Shown here: positions 44,790 through 54,238 of the stretch, piece after piece
Layout of the letters: the number at the start of each line of letters is the position of its first letter
How positions within the stretch are numbered: position 1 is the first letter of the stretch
Assembly (NCBI GenBank): GCA_016744475.1
Contig: JADGEH010000009.1
Coordinates: forward strand, 1-64,000
Reading direction: 5' to 3'
Source of the DNA: Thiotrichales bacterium
Lineage (GTDB): Bacteria > Pseudomonadota > Gammaproteobacteria > Beggiatoales > Beggiatoaceae
Length of the DNA: 64,000 bases
Made by a program: the position numbers and the translations under genes
Notes under the pieces: model-generated
Database searches by the model: none
What the model saw: only the letters and a program-made list of their open reading frames with translations
Told to the model about the DNA's origin: nothing

Positions 44790-46646
44790 TTAATCCAAGA
44801 TGTCTTGGTTTTTTTCTAATAATTGACGCATTTGTGCCCGTGATTCTGCTGTGTTCACTGCAATAGCCATACTTGACATCGATTGTTCAAGAAAATTTTG
44901 ATGCGAAGATGTAAAGGTATGAATGCTGGCTAGTTCTATCATACCTTTCAAATGGCCTTCATACATCATAGGCATGATTAACACGGTTTGCGGTTCAACT
45001 TTTCCTAAACCTGATTCAATACAAAGATAATGAGAGGGTAGTTTATCCAGAATAATGGTTTTTTGTTCATAAGCAGCTTGTCCTAATACACCTTCACCGA
45101 GTTTAAACCGAGATTTTTCTTCTGACGGGATATAAGCATGACTGGCAGTGAGCACGAGCAAATCGCCTGACACTGGCTGTTCAATACAATAAAAAGCACC
45201 TACTTGAGCCTCTAAGTATTCAGCCAAGAAATTAATGATATTGCGGCCTAACTGCGCTAAATCTTGTTCGCCACTGATGCGGGTATTGAGTTCGGCTAGA
45301 CCCGTTTTTAGCCAATTTTCAGCTGTGTTTTGTTCTGTCATTTCGCGCAAACGCAAAGTCATGTGTGCTAAAGCCTGTCCTAATTGATCATGCTTAGAGA
45401 GCAACTTCACTTCACGACTATAATCACCTTGTGCAATAGCATTGGCTTGTTCAACCACTTCACGCAAGGTGATAGTCATATCACTCAAGCTGCGTCCGAG
45501 TTGATCGTTTTCTGATAATAATTTTATTTTTTGAGAAAAATCACCTTCGGCAATGGCTTTAGCTTGTTTGATAGTGGAGTGTATGCTGTTTCTTAAAGTA
45601 CGCACAGAAGTAAGAATTTCTCCAATTTCATCATCATCCACATAATCAATATCAATTTCTACCGGATGGCCTAAAGCAAGACGTTGCTTAAGATAATCAT
45701 TAATAGTGATTAAAGGTTGGGTCATTTTTCGCGTGCGGGTATACAGTAGAATGCTTAATAACAATAGAGTTAGAATACCCGTAGCTATAATGTAATAACG
45801 GATATGTATAAGAGGGGAATAAATATCATCTGTGTAACCACGCACACCGACAATCCATTGCGTGGAAGGCACTGGCGTAATATGAGCAATGACCTCACGC
45901 CCCTTCCAACTATATTTCATAACCCCTTGCTTTTGCGCCATCATTTGTTTTCCAAAAGCATATTCAGAGATGTTTTTCTCTAAAATTAATGCTGTTTCAG
46001 GATGAGCGATGATAGTGCCATCCTTATCCAACATATAGGAATGACCTTCTTTACCAATGCGTATCGGAGTAATGTGGCGCTCATTAAATTCACTGAGAAT
46101 TTGTGAAACAAAGGTCACGCCGACAACTTTATTACCATCGCGCATGGGCGTGGCTAACACCACCACAGGAATGCCATTGACCAAACGTCCGCGTAGCACT
46201 TTAGATAAAGCATTTTGACCTTTGAGGGCGGCTTTGAAATAGCCTCGATCCGCAAAATTAACTTTACCGATTTTGTCAGGATTGGAGGAAGCGCGTAGCG
46301 TACCGTCTAGCGACAAAATGGCGATATGCACAAAACCATAGGCTTTTTTAAGCGCGATTAATTCTGCATTGACTTTATGAATAGCGGCTTCGTTGCCTGC
46401 ATTTTCCATCACCACTGCTTTGAAATCAGCACGTTGCGCATTCACTTCTACTTGGCGCATCACATTATGAATCCAAGTCTCAACATCCCTCGCTAAGCCC
46501 TCACTTAATAACTGCATTTCCTCTTCTAGCAGGCCCCGCATAGCATCGCGTGCCAACACTACAGAAATATAGGTAATAGAGCCAATGCCGAGAGTAATCA
46601 GCAGCAGGACAGGCAGCAATAGTTTGTTTTGTAAGTTCCACCGCAT
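44790..46646 (-). CDS. Cache-HAMP-GAF sensor protein without a kinase
   Basis: 618 residues. Membrane helix about 9-31, a periplasmic dCache domain about 35-285 (HKVNAELIALKKAYGFVHIA, ADRGYFKAALKG, GKEGHSYMLDKDGTIIAHPE), helix about 288-308, HAMP and two HAMP-like repeats (IAEGDFSQKIKLLS, IAQGDYSREVKLLS), then GAF about 440-590. It ends with NTAESRAQMRQLLEKNQDILD, at the point where the downstream hybrid kinase continues into its coiled coil and HisKA. The GAF regions of both proteins share NWLKTG and INFL--YL-AQVGAFY. No kinase, methylation or cyclase domain. It probably feeds the neighbouring kinase by forming a mixed complex; inference. Confidence 0.88.
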   Translation of the reverse strand: MRWNLQNKLLLPVLLLITLGIGSITYISVVLARDAMRGLLEEEMQLLSEGLARDVETWIHNVMRQVEVNAQRADFKAVVMENAGNEAAIHKVNAELIALKKAYGFVHIAILSLDGTLRASSNPDKIGKVNFADRGYFKAALKGQNALSKVLRGRLVNGIPVVVLATPMRDGNKVVGVTFVSQILSEFNERHITPIRIGKEGHSYMLDKDGTIIAHPETALILEKNISEYAFGKQMMAQKQGVMKYSWKGREVIAHITPVPSTQWIVGVRGYTDDIYSPLIHIRYYIIATGILTLLLLSILLYTRTRKMTQPLITINDYLKQRLALGHPVEIDIDYVDDDEIGEILTSVRTLRNSIHSTIKQAKAIAEGDFSQKIKLLSENDQLGRSLSDMTITLREVVEQANAIAQGDYSREVKLLSKHDQLGQALAHMTLRLREMTEQNTAENWLKTGLAELNTRISGEQDLAQLGRNIINFLAEYLEAQVGAFYCIEQPVSGDLLVLTASHAYIPSEEKSRFKLGEGVLGQAAYEQKTIILDKLPSHYLCIESGLGKVEPQTVLIMPMMYEGHLKGMIELASIHTFTSSHQNFLEQSMSSMAIAVNTAESRAQMRQLLEKNQDILD

Positions 46647-46698
46647 GGTTTAACCTCTTAATTTTATGGCTTGGTGATCAGTGGTGTTGATCAATATT

Positions 46699-46715
46699 AG
46701 ACTTGTCCAGGCTTA
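46699..46715 (+). repeat. Family C left-end remnant C5
   Basis: agacttgtccaggctta is the family C left terminus (same variant as C3). The rest is replaced by family A copy A5 from 46715. Confidence 0.6.
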
Positions 46716-46875
46716 GAGCCTATACGAAAACGGGATAATCGGCTGCAAACCCGCCCTTTTGGTCAGGTTGTCCGCTTTTTTTCGTTAAATAGCCCGCTAT
46801 TCGCCTTAAAAAACCGAAAAACCTGCCTCAAAATGGCGAATTTTCGCTTCGAGTCCCCATCTTCGTATAGGCTCT
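46715..46875. repeat. Family A miniature element, full copy A5
   Basis: 161 bp with both ends. It lies against the C5 remnant and is followed directly by a partial copy A6 in opposite orientation. All upstream of the tRNA-Pro promoter. Confidence 0.85.
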
Positions 46876-46876
46876 A

Positions 46877-46911
46877 AGAGCCTATACGAAGATGGGGACT
46901 CGAAGCGAAAA
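46877..46911 (+). repeat. Family A left-end fragment A6
   Basis: agagcctatacgaagatggg and the next 14 bases match the family, then the match stops at agcaccgct. It shares an end-to-end junction with A5. Confidence 0.7.
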
Positions 46912-46954
46912 GCACCGCTAGACGCTAGAGTGATTGAATTCTCACGCCTTAGTC

Positions 46955-46983
46955 TCGACTTTTTATATCACTGGCGATATAAT
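46955..46983 (+). promoter_or_regulatory. tRNA-Pro promoter
   Basis: -35 tcgact at 46955-46960, 17-bp spacer, -10 TATAAT at 46978-46983, about 18 bp before the tRNA. Confidence 0.55.
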
Positions 46984-47000
46984 CCCTTTTTTCGAGTTTT

Positions 47001-47077
<77 letters not shown>

Positions 47078-47087
47078 GTTTTTAATG

Positions 47088-47117
47088 AAAAAGCCACTAT
47101 CATAGTGGCTTTTTTTG
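47088..47117 (+). terminator. Rho-independent terminator after tRNA-Pro
   Basis: aaaaagccacta-tca-tagtggcttttttt, strong stem with T-run. It also lies 18 bp beyond the convergent mpl stop and may serve both directions. Confidence 0.85.
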
Positions 47118-47135
47118 TGCCTGAGCATTTTTTCA

Positions 47136-48488
47136 TCAGTGGCGTTTTAGCGTATCCAGCAAACGTTGATGTAAATCAGCAAACCCGCCGTTACTCATGA
47201 TTAACACTTGATCGCCACTGCGTACTTCCTTCAGCAGTGCTTGCAGTAAATCTTCCGTGTCTTGAAAAATCTGCGCGGCTAAACCTTGCGTAGAAAACGT
47301 CCAATCTTGTTCAGTCGGTTGATACACAAATACCGCATCCGCACCCTGTAAGGCCGGAGCCAATGTGTGCTGATGCACGCCTAATTTCATGGTATTAGAA
47401 CGCGGTTCCAGCACGGCGAGAATACGTTGCTGTCCCCCTTTTTGACGCAACGCTTTAATGGTTTCGATAATCGCCGTGGGATGATGAGCAAAATCGTCAT
47501 AAACCTTGATACCTTTGATGTCTCCGCGTAATTCCAAACGACGTTTAACGCCTTGAAAATGGCTCAATGCTTCGCAAGCAATAGGCACGGGCACACCCGC
47601 ATGACGCGCAGCCGCTATCGCGGCGATGGCATTGCTGCGATTATGTTCTCCAGGCATCTTCCAGGCTAAGCTACCTTGCCAGTGCTCGCCTAAACAAATA
47701 TCAACATTTTCAGCGCCTTCCGTGGCTTGCGCGTGCCAACCTTGCGCAGTGCCAAAGCCTTCGGTGGGTGTCCAACAACCTTGGGCTAAGACTTCATCCA
47801 AAGCGGCTTGTTCAGCGTTATGAATGATTAAGCCTTGTTGTGGCACGATGCGGATTAAATGATGACATTGGCGCTGGATCGCAGCGAGATCGGGGAAAAT
47901 GTCGGCATGATCGTATTCCAAGTTATTTAAGATCAGCGTGCGCGGTCGGTAATGCACAAACTTCGAGCGCTTATCAAAAAAGGCAGTATCGTATTCATCC
48001 GCTTCGATGACAAAAAACGGGCTGTCCGTCAGTCGTGCGGAAATACCAAAATTCTGCGCCACACCACCGATTAAAAACCCCGGATCAAGCTTGGCGTAAT
48101 CTAAAATCCAGGCTAACAAGCTGGCGGTGGTGGTTTTTCCGTGAGTGCCTGCGACGGCTAATACCCAACGAGAGGGCAATACATGCTCACGCAACCATTC
48201 TGGGCCCGACACATAGGGCAAGCCTTGATCCAGTACATACTCAACGGCGGGATTGCCACGCGATAAAGCGTTGCCAATAATGACCAAATCCGGTGCAGGC
48301 TGTAGATGTTCGACTTGATAGCCTGATAAGCAAGTGATGCCTTGCGCTTCAAGCTGAGTGCTCATGGGCGGATACACGTTGGCATCAGAACCTGTGACAT
48401 GATGACCGAGTTGTTTAGCAATCACCGCCAAACTCCCCATAAACGTGCCACAAATGCCCAGAATATGTAGATGTAGGGCTGTTTTCAC
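47136..48488 (-). CDS. mpl: UDP-MurNAc:L-Ala-gamma-D-Glu-mDAP ligase
   Basis: 450 residues. Mpl joins recycled murein tripeptide to UDP-MurNAc, returning it to peptidoglycan synthesis. Mur ligase features: [42 protein letters not shown] loop [45 protein letters not shown], and [13 protein letters not shown] with [10 protein letters not shown]. It is the last gene of ygfZ-globin-mpl, overlapping the globin gene by 4 bp. With murU and murB elsewhere in the window, peptidoglycan recycling is well represented. Confidence 0.95.
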   Translation of the reverse strand: MKTALHLHILGICGTFMGSLAVIAKQLGHHVTGSDANVYPPMSTQLEAQGITCLSGYQVEHLQPAPDLVIIGNALSRGNPAVEYVLDQGLPYVSGPEWLREHVLPSRWVLAVAGTHGKTTTASLLAWILDYAKLDPGFLIGGVAQNFGISARLTDSPFFVIEADEYDTAFFDKRSKFVHYRPRTLILNNLEYDHADIFPDLAAIQRQCHHLIRIVPQQGLIIHNAEQAALDEVLAQGCWTPTEGFGTAQGWHAQATEGAENVDICLGEHWQGSLAWKMPGEHNRSNAIAAIAAARHAGVPVPIACEALSHFQGVKRRLELRGDIKGIKVYDDFAHHPTAIIETIKALRQKGGQQRILAVLEPRSNTMKLGVHQHTLAPALQGADAVFVYQPTEQDWTFSTQGLAAQIFQDTEDLLQALLKEVRSGDQVLIMSNGGFADLHQRLLDTLKRH

Positions 48489-48886
48489 GAGAGAACATCC
48501 ACCTGATTACGCATGAAATCTGCGGTTTTGAAAAATGAGCGGCGCAATTCTTCACGGGTTTTTTCTTCGATGCCCACATCCTCCAAAGCCTGCGTCATGC
48601 ACAGCATCCAAGCATCGCGCTCTGCGTCGCCAATCGGAAAAGGCAGATGACGCGCCCGCAAACGAGGGTGCCCATATTTTTCCACATACAATTGTGGCCC
48701 GCCTAACCAACCGCTTAAAAATTCAAACAGTTTTTCTCGAATCAAGGCCAAATCGCCATCATGCATTGCACGAATTTTTTGCGCTTCAGGCAAGGTGTCC
48801 ATTAATTCATAAAAACGTTCCACCAAGGCACGCACCTGTGGCTCCCCACCGATGCGCTCATATGCAGATAATATTTTGAAAGTCAT
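48485..48886 (-). CDS. Group II truncated hemoglobin
   Basis: 133 residues, 2/2 globin (trHbO class). SAYERIGGEPQVRALVERFYELM at the start, KLFEFLSGWLGGPQLYVEKYGHPRLRARHLPF with the proximal His in the group II pattern, and the C-terminal DAWMLCMTQAL with the distal-side Trp. Such globins bind O2 or NO, helping in oxygen handling or nitrosative stress. It overlaps ygfZ and mpl by 4 bp each, so translation is coupled; the association with mpl seems accidental, perhaps relating to redox control through YgfZ. Confidence 0.9.
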   Translation of the reverse strand: MTFKILSAYERIGGEPQVRALVERFYELMDTLPEAQKIRAMHDGDLALIREKLFEFLSGWLGGPQLYVEKYGHPRLRARHLPFPIGDAERDAWMLCMTQALEDVGIEEKTREELRRSFFKTADFMRNQVDVLS

Positions 48887-49941
48887 GAATTTTTTGTCGG
48901 GTCAATGAGTTCATAAGGCAAGGGCAACAGATTTAATAGCGCCCCCGTGTGGCTGCCTAAATGCACAGGCGCTTCGCTATTGGCGACTTGAATCACGGCT
49001 AAACACCAGCAGCCGCCATCGGGATGCGGTTGAGCATTCACGATCTGCCCCACAGCTTGCGCTCCAGTGTCGGCAAACAAGGCATCACCTGGACTTGGAG
49101 TCGTATGCTCTGCGATGTGGGCAATAAATAAACGCCGTTTGAGTTTGCCCAAATACTGCGTGCGAGCCACGATTTCCTGCCCCGTGTAACAACCTTTTTT
49201 AAAGCTCACACCATTAATCGCTTGCAGATTCAGCATTTGAGGCAAAAATTCAGCGCTGGTACTTTCCATAATGTGCGGCATACCCGCTTGAATATCCTGT
49301 AATTCCCAAGCCGCCGCGCCTGCGGCTGTGACCGCTGCCTGTGCATTCAATGCAGACCACAATTCAATCATGCGTTCAGGCGGAGCTAACAGCATAAAAC
49401 GCGGCTGCGTTCCCATGATGCGCAACACCGTCACATCCTGCTGGGTCAAGGCTGCATCAGTGTGTGCCGGAGGCGCAACACCTAATAGTTCCTCCAACAC
49501 AGACTCCGCTTGCACACCGCCCAGACCAATGCACAACAGCTCCGCGCTGGCATCACGCAATTTGACCTGTGAACGCAAAATGTACATGGACAAGCGCTTC
49601 ATGACTAAAGCTTGAAGCGCTGGCGGGTACAACAAATAATACGCATCACCCCGTTGCAACACGCGGAATAACACCTGCACGCGACCTTTCACCGAGCACC
49701 ACGCGGATAATTGACTGCCGTGCTCCGAGACTTGCTTAATATCGTTACTCAACTGCCCCTGTAAGAACGTCACCGTATCCGCCCCTGCCGCTTCTGTTCG
49801 CGCCAGGTGTGATAAGTCACACAGAATCGTGGCGTTTAAGGCCGCCGCTTGTTCCGCTTGAGGCTGTCCAAAATGTTCCACCGAACCCGCTTCAGCCAAC
49901 ACTGCGCCGTTATTGTTTAAAGTATCTATCCATGTTGTCAT
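48883..49941 (-). CDS. ygfZ: Folate-dependent Fe-S maintenance protein YgfZ
   Basis: 352 residues, slightly longer than E. coli YgfZ. The GcvT-like tetrahydrofolate-binding protein helps assembly or repair of certain Fe-S enzymes. Key motif KGCYTGQEIVARTQYLGKLKR present with the essential Cys; also FLQGQLSNDIKQV, and SAWCSVKGRVQVLFRV, AINGVSFKKGC. First gene of the ygfZ-trHb-mpl operon; the promoter should lie in the 186-bp spacer up to 50127, where a short ttgtaggatgtactgagcgat repeat-like sequence (about 50051) is also seen. Confidence 0.92.
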   Translation of the reverse strand: MTTWIDTLNNNGAVLAEAGSVEHFGQPQAEQAAALNATILCDLSHLARTEAAGADTVTFLQGQLSNDIKQVSEHGSQLSAWCSVKGRVQVLFRVLQRGDAYYLLYPPALQALVMKRLSMYILRSQVKLRDASAELLCIGLGGVQAESVLEELLGVAPPAHTDAALTQQDVTVLRIMGTQPRFMLLAPPERMIELWSALNAQAAVTAAGAAAWELQDIQAGMPHIMESTSAEFLPQMLNLQAINGVSFKKGCYTGQEIVARTQYLGKLKRRLFIAHIAEHTTPSPGDALFADTGAQAVGQIVNAQPHPDGGCWCLAVIQVANSEAPVHLGSHTGALLNLLPLPYELIDPTKNS

Positions 49942-50127
49942 TGATGTATCTCCCTGAGACGTTGTGGGTCAAACATTATAAGCAAAGGTCAGCGGAGTCA
50001 GGCGAAAAAACTCATCGGTATTTTGCCCAGCATTTTGAAGACGATAGAAATTGTAGGATGTACTGAGCGATAGCGATGCGCCTCTTGTGCCGTTTACGTT
50101 GTCTTTAACAACGATACTTGATACTTA

Positions 50128-50886
50128 TTAAGAAGACGACGTTGGGCAGGCGAAATGTGCGGTGTGTTGATGATGAATAGAACGTACATCTCCATCGTAC
50201 ATGTCTTGGATGAGTTCTCCGTGCAAGGCATCGGTGTGGTGACAGACTAAGGTTTTGTTCAAGCACGCGACTCGATGTACATAGCTGGAAATAAAGCCAA
50301 TATCATGTGAAACGACAATAATGGTCATGCGCTGATTAAAGGTTTTCAATAAATCAAAAATGTCTTCTTCGGTGCGCATGTCAATATTGGCAGTGGGTTC
50401 ATCGAGCAATAGAATCTCTGGCTCGCAGGCTAAAGCACGGGCAATCAGTACGCGCTGTAATTGTCCGCCGGACAAGGTGCCGAGGCGTTGTGCGTGTAAT
50501 GGGGCAATGTAAGTGTCTTCCATCACTCGCTGCGCAATGCGGCGATCTTCTGGGTTGTAGCCAAACCAAGAGCGGGTTTTTCCTAAGCGCCCTAATAACA
50601 CGGTTTCTTCTACAGAAATGGGGTAATCGCGGGCAAAATCGGCAAACTGTGGCACATAACCAATCCGTGCCCGACCTTTTTCTACAGCTTGCCCTAAAAG
50701 CTGCACTCGACCTTGTTGGGGTTTTAATAAGCCGAGAATGATTTTTAGTAAGGTGCTTTTGCCACCGCCGTTGGGCCCTACTAAGGCGACGAATTCTCCT
50801 GCCTGCACTTGCCAATCTATGTTGTCTAAAATCAATGCGCCACCGGGATAGGCGAAGCTGATGTTGCGGGCTTCGATGACGCTCAT
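50128..50886 (-). CDS. Metal-type ABC transporter ATPase (ZnuC/MntA-like)
   Basis: 252 residues. Walker A VGPNGGGKSTLLKII, signature LSGGQLQRVLIARAL, Walker B ILLLDEPTANIDM, D-loop, switch His in VVSHDIGF. Sequence is closest in pattern to zinc/manganese importers. The C-terminal tail is His-rich (CHHTDALHG, SIHHQHTAHF), which would suit metal sensing. The permease and periplasmic partner are not in the window; the downstream side ends in a spacer before ygfZ. It overlaps the exosortase gene by 4 bp, so they are one transcription unit. Confidence 0.88.
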   Translation of the reverse strand: MSVIEARNISFAYPGGALILDNIDWQVQAGEFVALVGPNGGGKSTLLKIILGLLKPQQGRVQLLGQAVEKGRARIGYVPQFADFARDYPISVEETVLLGRLGKTRSWFGYNPEDRRIAQRVMEDTYIAPLHAQRLGTLSGGQLQRVLIARALACEPEILLLDEPTANIDMRTEEDIFDLLKTFNQRMTIIVVSHDIGFISSYVHRVACLNKTLVCHHTDALHGELIQDMYDGDVRSIHHQHTAHFACPTSSS

Positions 50887-51410
50887 GAGGGATTATCTGT
50901 GGTAGGTGTGACCGGGGCTTGGGTTTCTGGAGGGCGTGGTAAATAGCGTATCCAGAGCAAGAAGATAATTAACACATCTAACATGATCAAGACTTCCCAG
51001 AGATATAAATGCGCCCAATCAAATAGGGTGCGATTCCATTGTCCTAGGTAAAACAGGCTAATAATGCGAAGTAAATTCAGCACCTGTACGGTGAATACAC
51101 CGAGCAGAAAGCCCGCTAATTTATGCAGCCAGGGCGCACGGGGAAAGGCGAAAATGGCGGCAGCGAGAATAATGCTGGCTTCTATGCCATTACAACCTGC
51201 TCGAATGGCGACGGCAAAGCCATTATCTAAGCTGCGGATCACCACGCCTTGTACCAACACTTGTGAGTCAAAGCTTTGAATCAGCCAGGTGCTAAAAGCG
51301 GCAATGCCTTCAGTCCAGGGTTGTACAAAGGCTTGTTGTACGGGGTGGGTGAGTTCTGCGGTAAATAGCAGCGCTTGAAGGACAACAAAGCCGATGAAAA
51401 AACGCACCAT
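50883..51410 (-). CDS. xrtH: Exosortase H-like membrane transpeptidase
   Basis: 175 residues starting at ATG 51410, in a TAATG junction with DUF423; a longer frame upstream lies over that gene and is not used. Six or so membrane helices. The three catalytic residues are present: Cys in AVAIRAGCNGIEASIIL, Arg in VLNLLRIISLFYLG and His in DWAHLYLWEVL. Exosortases cut and anchor proteins bearing PEP-CTERM-type tails; the compact size and motif context resemble XrtH, which serves an IPTLxxWG-CTERM tail. No such tail is seen on any protein in the window. In an operon with DUF423 and the ABC ATPase. Confidence 0.8.
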   Translation of the reverse strand: MVRFFIGFVVLQALLFTAELTHPVQQAFVQPWTEGIAAFSTWLIQSFDSQVLVQGVVIRSLDNGFAVAIRAGCNGIEASIILAAAIFAFPRAPWLHKLAGFLLGVFTVQVLNLLRIISLFYLGQWNRTLFDWAHLYLWEVLIMLDVLIIFLLWIRYLPRPPETQAPVTPTTDNPS

Positions 51411-51811
51411 TAGAGGCGACCTTGCCAAGCGGTGCGCAGTAAGCACAGCCAGCCCAGCAGAAAACACACGCCGCCAACGGGTGTCACCATTCCCCATCCG
51501 CGTATGCCCGTAAGGCTTAAGACGTATAGGCTGCCGGAAAATAAGATAATCCCCATCAGCAACAACCCACCTGCGGCTTGTAACCAAGCAGAAGTTTTCT
51601 GCCAATGGGCAATGCCGCCAATCATGATGAGTCCCAGTGCATGAGCCATTTGATATTCCACGCCCGTGTTATACACGGGCAGATAGGTGCCTAAATCTTC
51701 TTTAAGGGCATGGGCTGCAAAGGCTCCCATCATGATGGCTAAAAAAGCATTCAAGGCTCCTAAGCCGATAAATAAGGATGAGCTATTAAGACGCATATTT
51801 GAGTTTTCCAT
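51410..51811 (-). CDS. DUF423 membrane protein
   Basis: 133 residues from ATG 51811 (an inner ATG at 51796 is also plausible; an ATG at 51913 adds an unlike basic N-terminus). Four membrane helices: SLFIGLGALNAFLAIMMGAFAAHALKE, ALGLIMIGGIAHW, LLLMGIILFSGSLYVLSL, and VTPVGGVCFLLGWLCLL. The AAHALK and TPVGG motifs are typical of DUF423 (YgdD-like). Function is not established. Its stop is fused to the exosortase start by 1 bp (TAATG). Confidence 0.85.
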   Translation of the reverse strand: MENSNMRLNSSSLFIGLGALNAFLAIMMGAFAAHALKEDLGTYLPVYNTGVEYQMAHALGLIMIGGIAHWQKTSAWLQAAGGLLLMGIILFSGSLYVLSLTGIRGWGMVTPVGGVCFLLGWLCLLRTAWQGRL

Positions 51812-52156
51812 GAGGCTTTGTTGAGTATTAAAAGGTAGATATTTTAGTCGGGTATACGTGAAATGGGCGTTAAATCTGAAAAACAGCTTGTTTGAGCATC
51901 GCTTTGACTCCATTTGAGAGAACCAGACTAAGATGATAGACCGGCATTATTGTCGTATTTTTATATTTTCACAGTATGGCTTTTTGTCCTGATGGAGTCT
52001 GCTGCTTAAAATTTAATATTTCCATTTAAATCCAATAAATAGTGGCTGTTTATAAGGCCATTTGAAAATTCTACCATTCGTCATAATGTGACACATAAGG
52101 CCACTTAACCTGTTATATAATGAAACAAACTTTTTTTGATTTAGGAGATTCTGAAT

Positions 52157-54022
52157 ATGAGTAACCTCGCCATTTCCCCGTCATCCGGTGTCACAGAGCG
52201 TCTGGATGACTTAAGCGACCTAGTCATTGACTACTTAGATGAATTAGGCATTGAATTTGTTTTTGGTATTCCTGGTGGAGCCATTGAACCGATTTACAAC
52301 GCTTTGGCACGCAGTCAACGTGAGGGTCGGGTGCGACCCGTGGTGGCTCGTCACGAGGCGGGTGCGGCTTTTATGGCTGACGGTTATGCCAGAGAAACAG
52401 GCAAACTCGGTGTATGTTGTGCCACCACAGGCCCTGGCACAACCAACTTATTAACCGGAGTCGCTTCTGCGTATGCGGATAATATTCCTTTATTGGTGAT
52501 TACCGCACAAACCGCTTTGCCCAGTTTTGGACGCGGTGCTTTTCAAGAGTCTTCCTATGATGCTATTGATACGGTGGAAATGTTTGAAACCTGTACGCGC
52601 TACAGTACGGTGGTCACACATCCTCATCAACTAGAAAGCAAGCTGGCTACCGCCATCACTTTGGCACTACGTGAACCACGAGGCCCGGTTCATTTAAGCT
52701 TTCCAATGGATATATTGCGTCATCCCGCCCAAGAATATCGTGCTTACCCTAATCTCGAACATTTATTAACTAATCCTTTATCCGCACCTGTGGACAACCG
52801 TACATTACGTCAGTTGTATCATGAAATTATTGAACAAAATAAACGGGTTGTATTACTACTCGGTAGTGGTTGCCGGGAAGCTATGCCCGCCATTTTACGC
52901 TTTGCTGAATTTGTCTATGCGCCTATTTTAACCACCCCCCAAGGTAAATCCTGGTTAAACCCACGCCATCCTTTATATCGCGGCGTATTTGGCTTTGCTG
53001 GGCATGAAAGTGCTCGACGCGCATTGATAGAATTAAAGGAATACGATGAATATCATAAAAGTGCTGAGGATTCAGGCAGCACTACGCTGATTCTGGCGGT
53101 CGGCACGAGCTTAGGTGAATGGTCTACCGATAGCTGGGATAAAGATATTTTGATGAATAATCGCCTAGTGCATATTGATTCATCAATGGAACGCTTTGCA
53201 CGCTCACCAATGGCGCATTTGCAAATTTATGGTCGTCTCAAAAGCATTTTTGAAACCTTATACGACTGGGCAAATGAAGAACAAATGGCAGGTATGCACT
53301 GCCCTTGGACGGCCTGGACAAACGCTGATGCCCCCCGTGTTTCAAGTCAAGAAGTACAAGAGCACGATCAAGAAGCCAACTATTACGCTCCGCCTACCAT
53401 TCAACTCATGGATCGAGATAAATATCTGCTCAGTAGTACGGATACGGTGATTAAGCCACAGCGTTTAATGTATGAGTTAAATCGTAAATTACCGCCACAA
53501 GCGCGTATTCTCGCGGATACGGGCAATAGCTTTGCCTGGACCACCCATTATCTTTTGCATAAAACGCCGGGCACTTATCGCTTAGCCATGGGTTTTGGTT
53601 CAATGGGATGGGCGATAGGTGCAGCAGTGGGAACGGCAATGGCTAAGCCCGATGTACCCGTTATCTGTATTACTGGAGACGGTAGCATGTTGATGAATGG
53701 GCAAGAATTAACCGTTGCGGTCGCAGAACACCTAAAAGTTATGTTTATTGTCCTCAATGATCGCAGCTTAGGCATGGTTAAACATGGTCAACGCCTCACG
53801 GGGGCAGAGCGCATTGCTTATGAATTACCTGCGGTTGATTTTGCCATGATGGCTAAAGCTCAGGGGGCTGAAGGTTATACGATTAAATGCTTAGATGACC
53901 TGGAAAAACTGGATTGTAATGTCATGTGTCGCATGTCAGGGCCTGTGTTATTAGACGTGCATATTGATCCTGAAGAAGTGCCTCCCATGGGAATGCGAGC
54001 ACGCGCCCTTAAATCCGCTTAA
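52157..54022 (+). CDS. Acetolactate synthase-like thiamine pyrophosphate enzyme
   Basis: 621 residues, preceded by TTAGGAG. Three TPP domains: N-terminal with FVFGIPGGAIEPIYNAL and RHEAGAAFMADGYAR (activating Glu), central about 220-360, C-terminal with ITGDGSMLMNGQELTVAV, continuing to VLNDRSLGMVKHGQR (metal Asp and Asn). It resembles the acetohydroxyacid synthase large subunit, but it is longer than most and no ilvN small subunit is adjacent, so another 2-oxoacid or sulfoacetaldehyde-type activity is possible. It stands alone with a good ribosome site and a 240-bp leader containing no gene. Confidence 0.75.
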   Translation: MSNLAISPSSGVTERLDDLSDLVIDYLDELGIEFVFGIPGGAIEPIYNALARSQREGRVRPVVARHEAGAAFMADGYARETGKLGVCCATTGPGTTNLLTGVASAYADNIPLLVITAQTALPSFGRGAFQESSYDAIDTVEMFETCTRYSTVVTHPHQLESKLATAITLALREPRGPVHLSFPMDILRHPAQEYRAYPNLEHLLTNPLSAPVDNRTLRQLYHEIIEQNKRVVLLLGSGCREAMPAILRFAEFVYAPILTTPQGKSWLNPRHPLYRGVFGFAGHESARRALIELKEYDEYHKSAEDSGSTTLILAVGTSLGEWSTDSWDKDILMNNRLVHIDSSMERFARSPMAHLQIYGRLKSIFETLYDWANEEQMAGMHCPWTAWTNADAPRVSSQEVQEHDQEANYYAPPTIQLMDRDKYLLSSTDTVIKPQRLMYELNRKLPPQARILADTGNSFAWTTHYLLHKTPGTYRLAMGFGSMGWAIGAAVGTAMAKPDVPVICITGDGSMLMNGQELTVAVAEHLKVMFIVLNDRSLGMVKHGQRLTGAERIAYELPAVDFAMMAKAQGAEGYTIKCLDDLEKLDCNVMCRMSGPVLLDVHIDPEEVPPMGMRARALKSA

Positions 54023-54133
54023 ACCCCCTACTCAATACCCTTCATTCCAATACTCGCTTAGCGAGTGTTGTGTATTAAGCGGTACCCATCATCCTTCTCG
54101 CCTCTTTATCCTCATTCAATACCATTGAAATCA

Positions 54134-54238
54134 ATATAGCAAAATTATATCAGTTGTTAAGACTGCCAGTCCTTTAAGGACTGGCAGTCTTGGATTTGGC
54201 TATATCAAAAGCCTATAAATGATATATTTCAGCTATAG
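54134..54238 (+). repeat. Family B repeat, copy B4
   Basis: Same about 105-bp unit as B2, with aagactgccagtccttt / aaggactggcagtctt hairpin. Its right end (ctatag) touches the left end of C3 (agactcgtcc). Confidence 0.8.

Noticed and set aside
51411-51605. Longer exosortase reading frame
   Set aside because: The extension lies over the DUF423 gene and is not hydrophobic; the TAATG junction at 51410 gives a family-like start.
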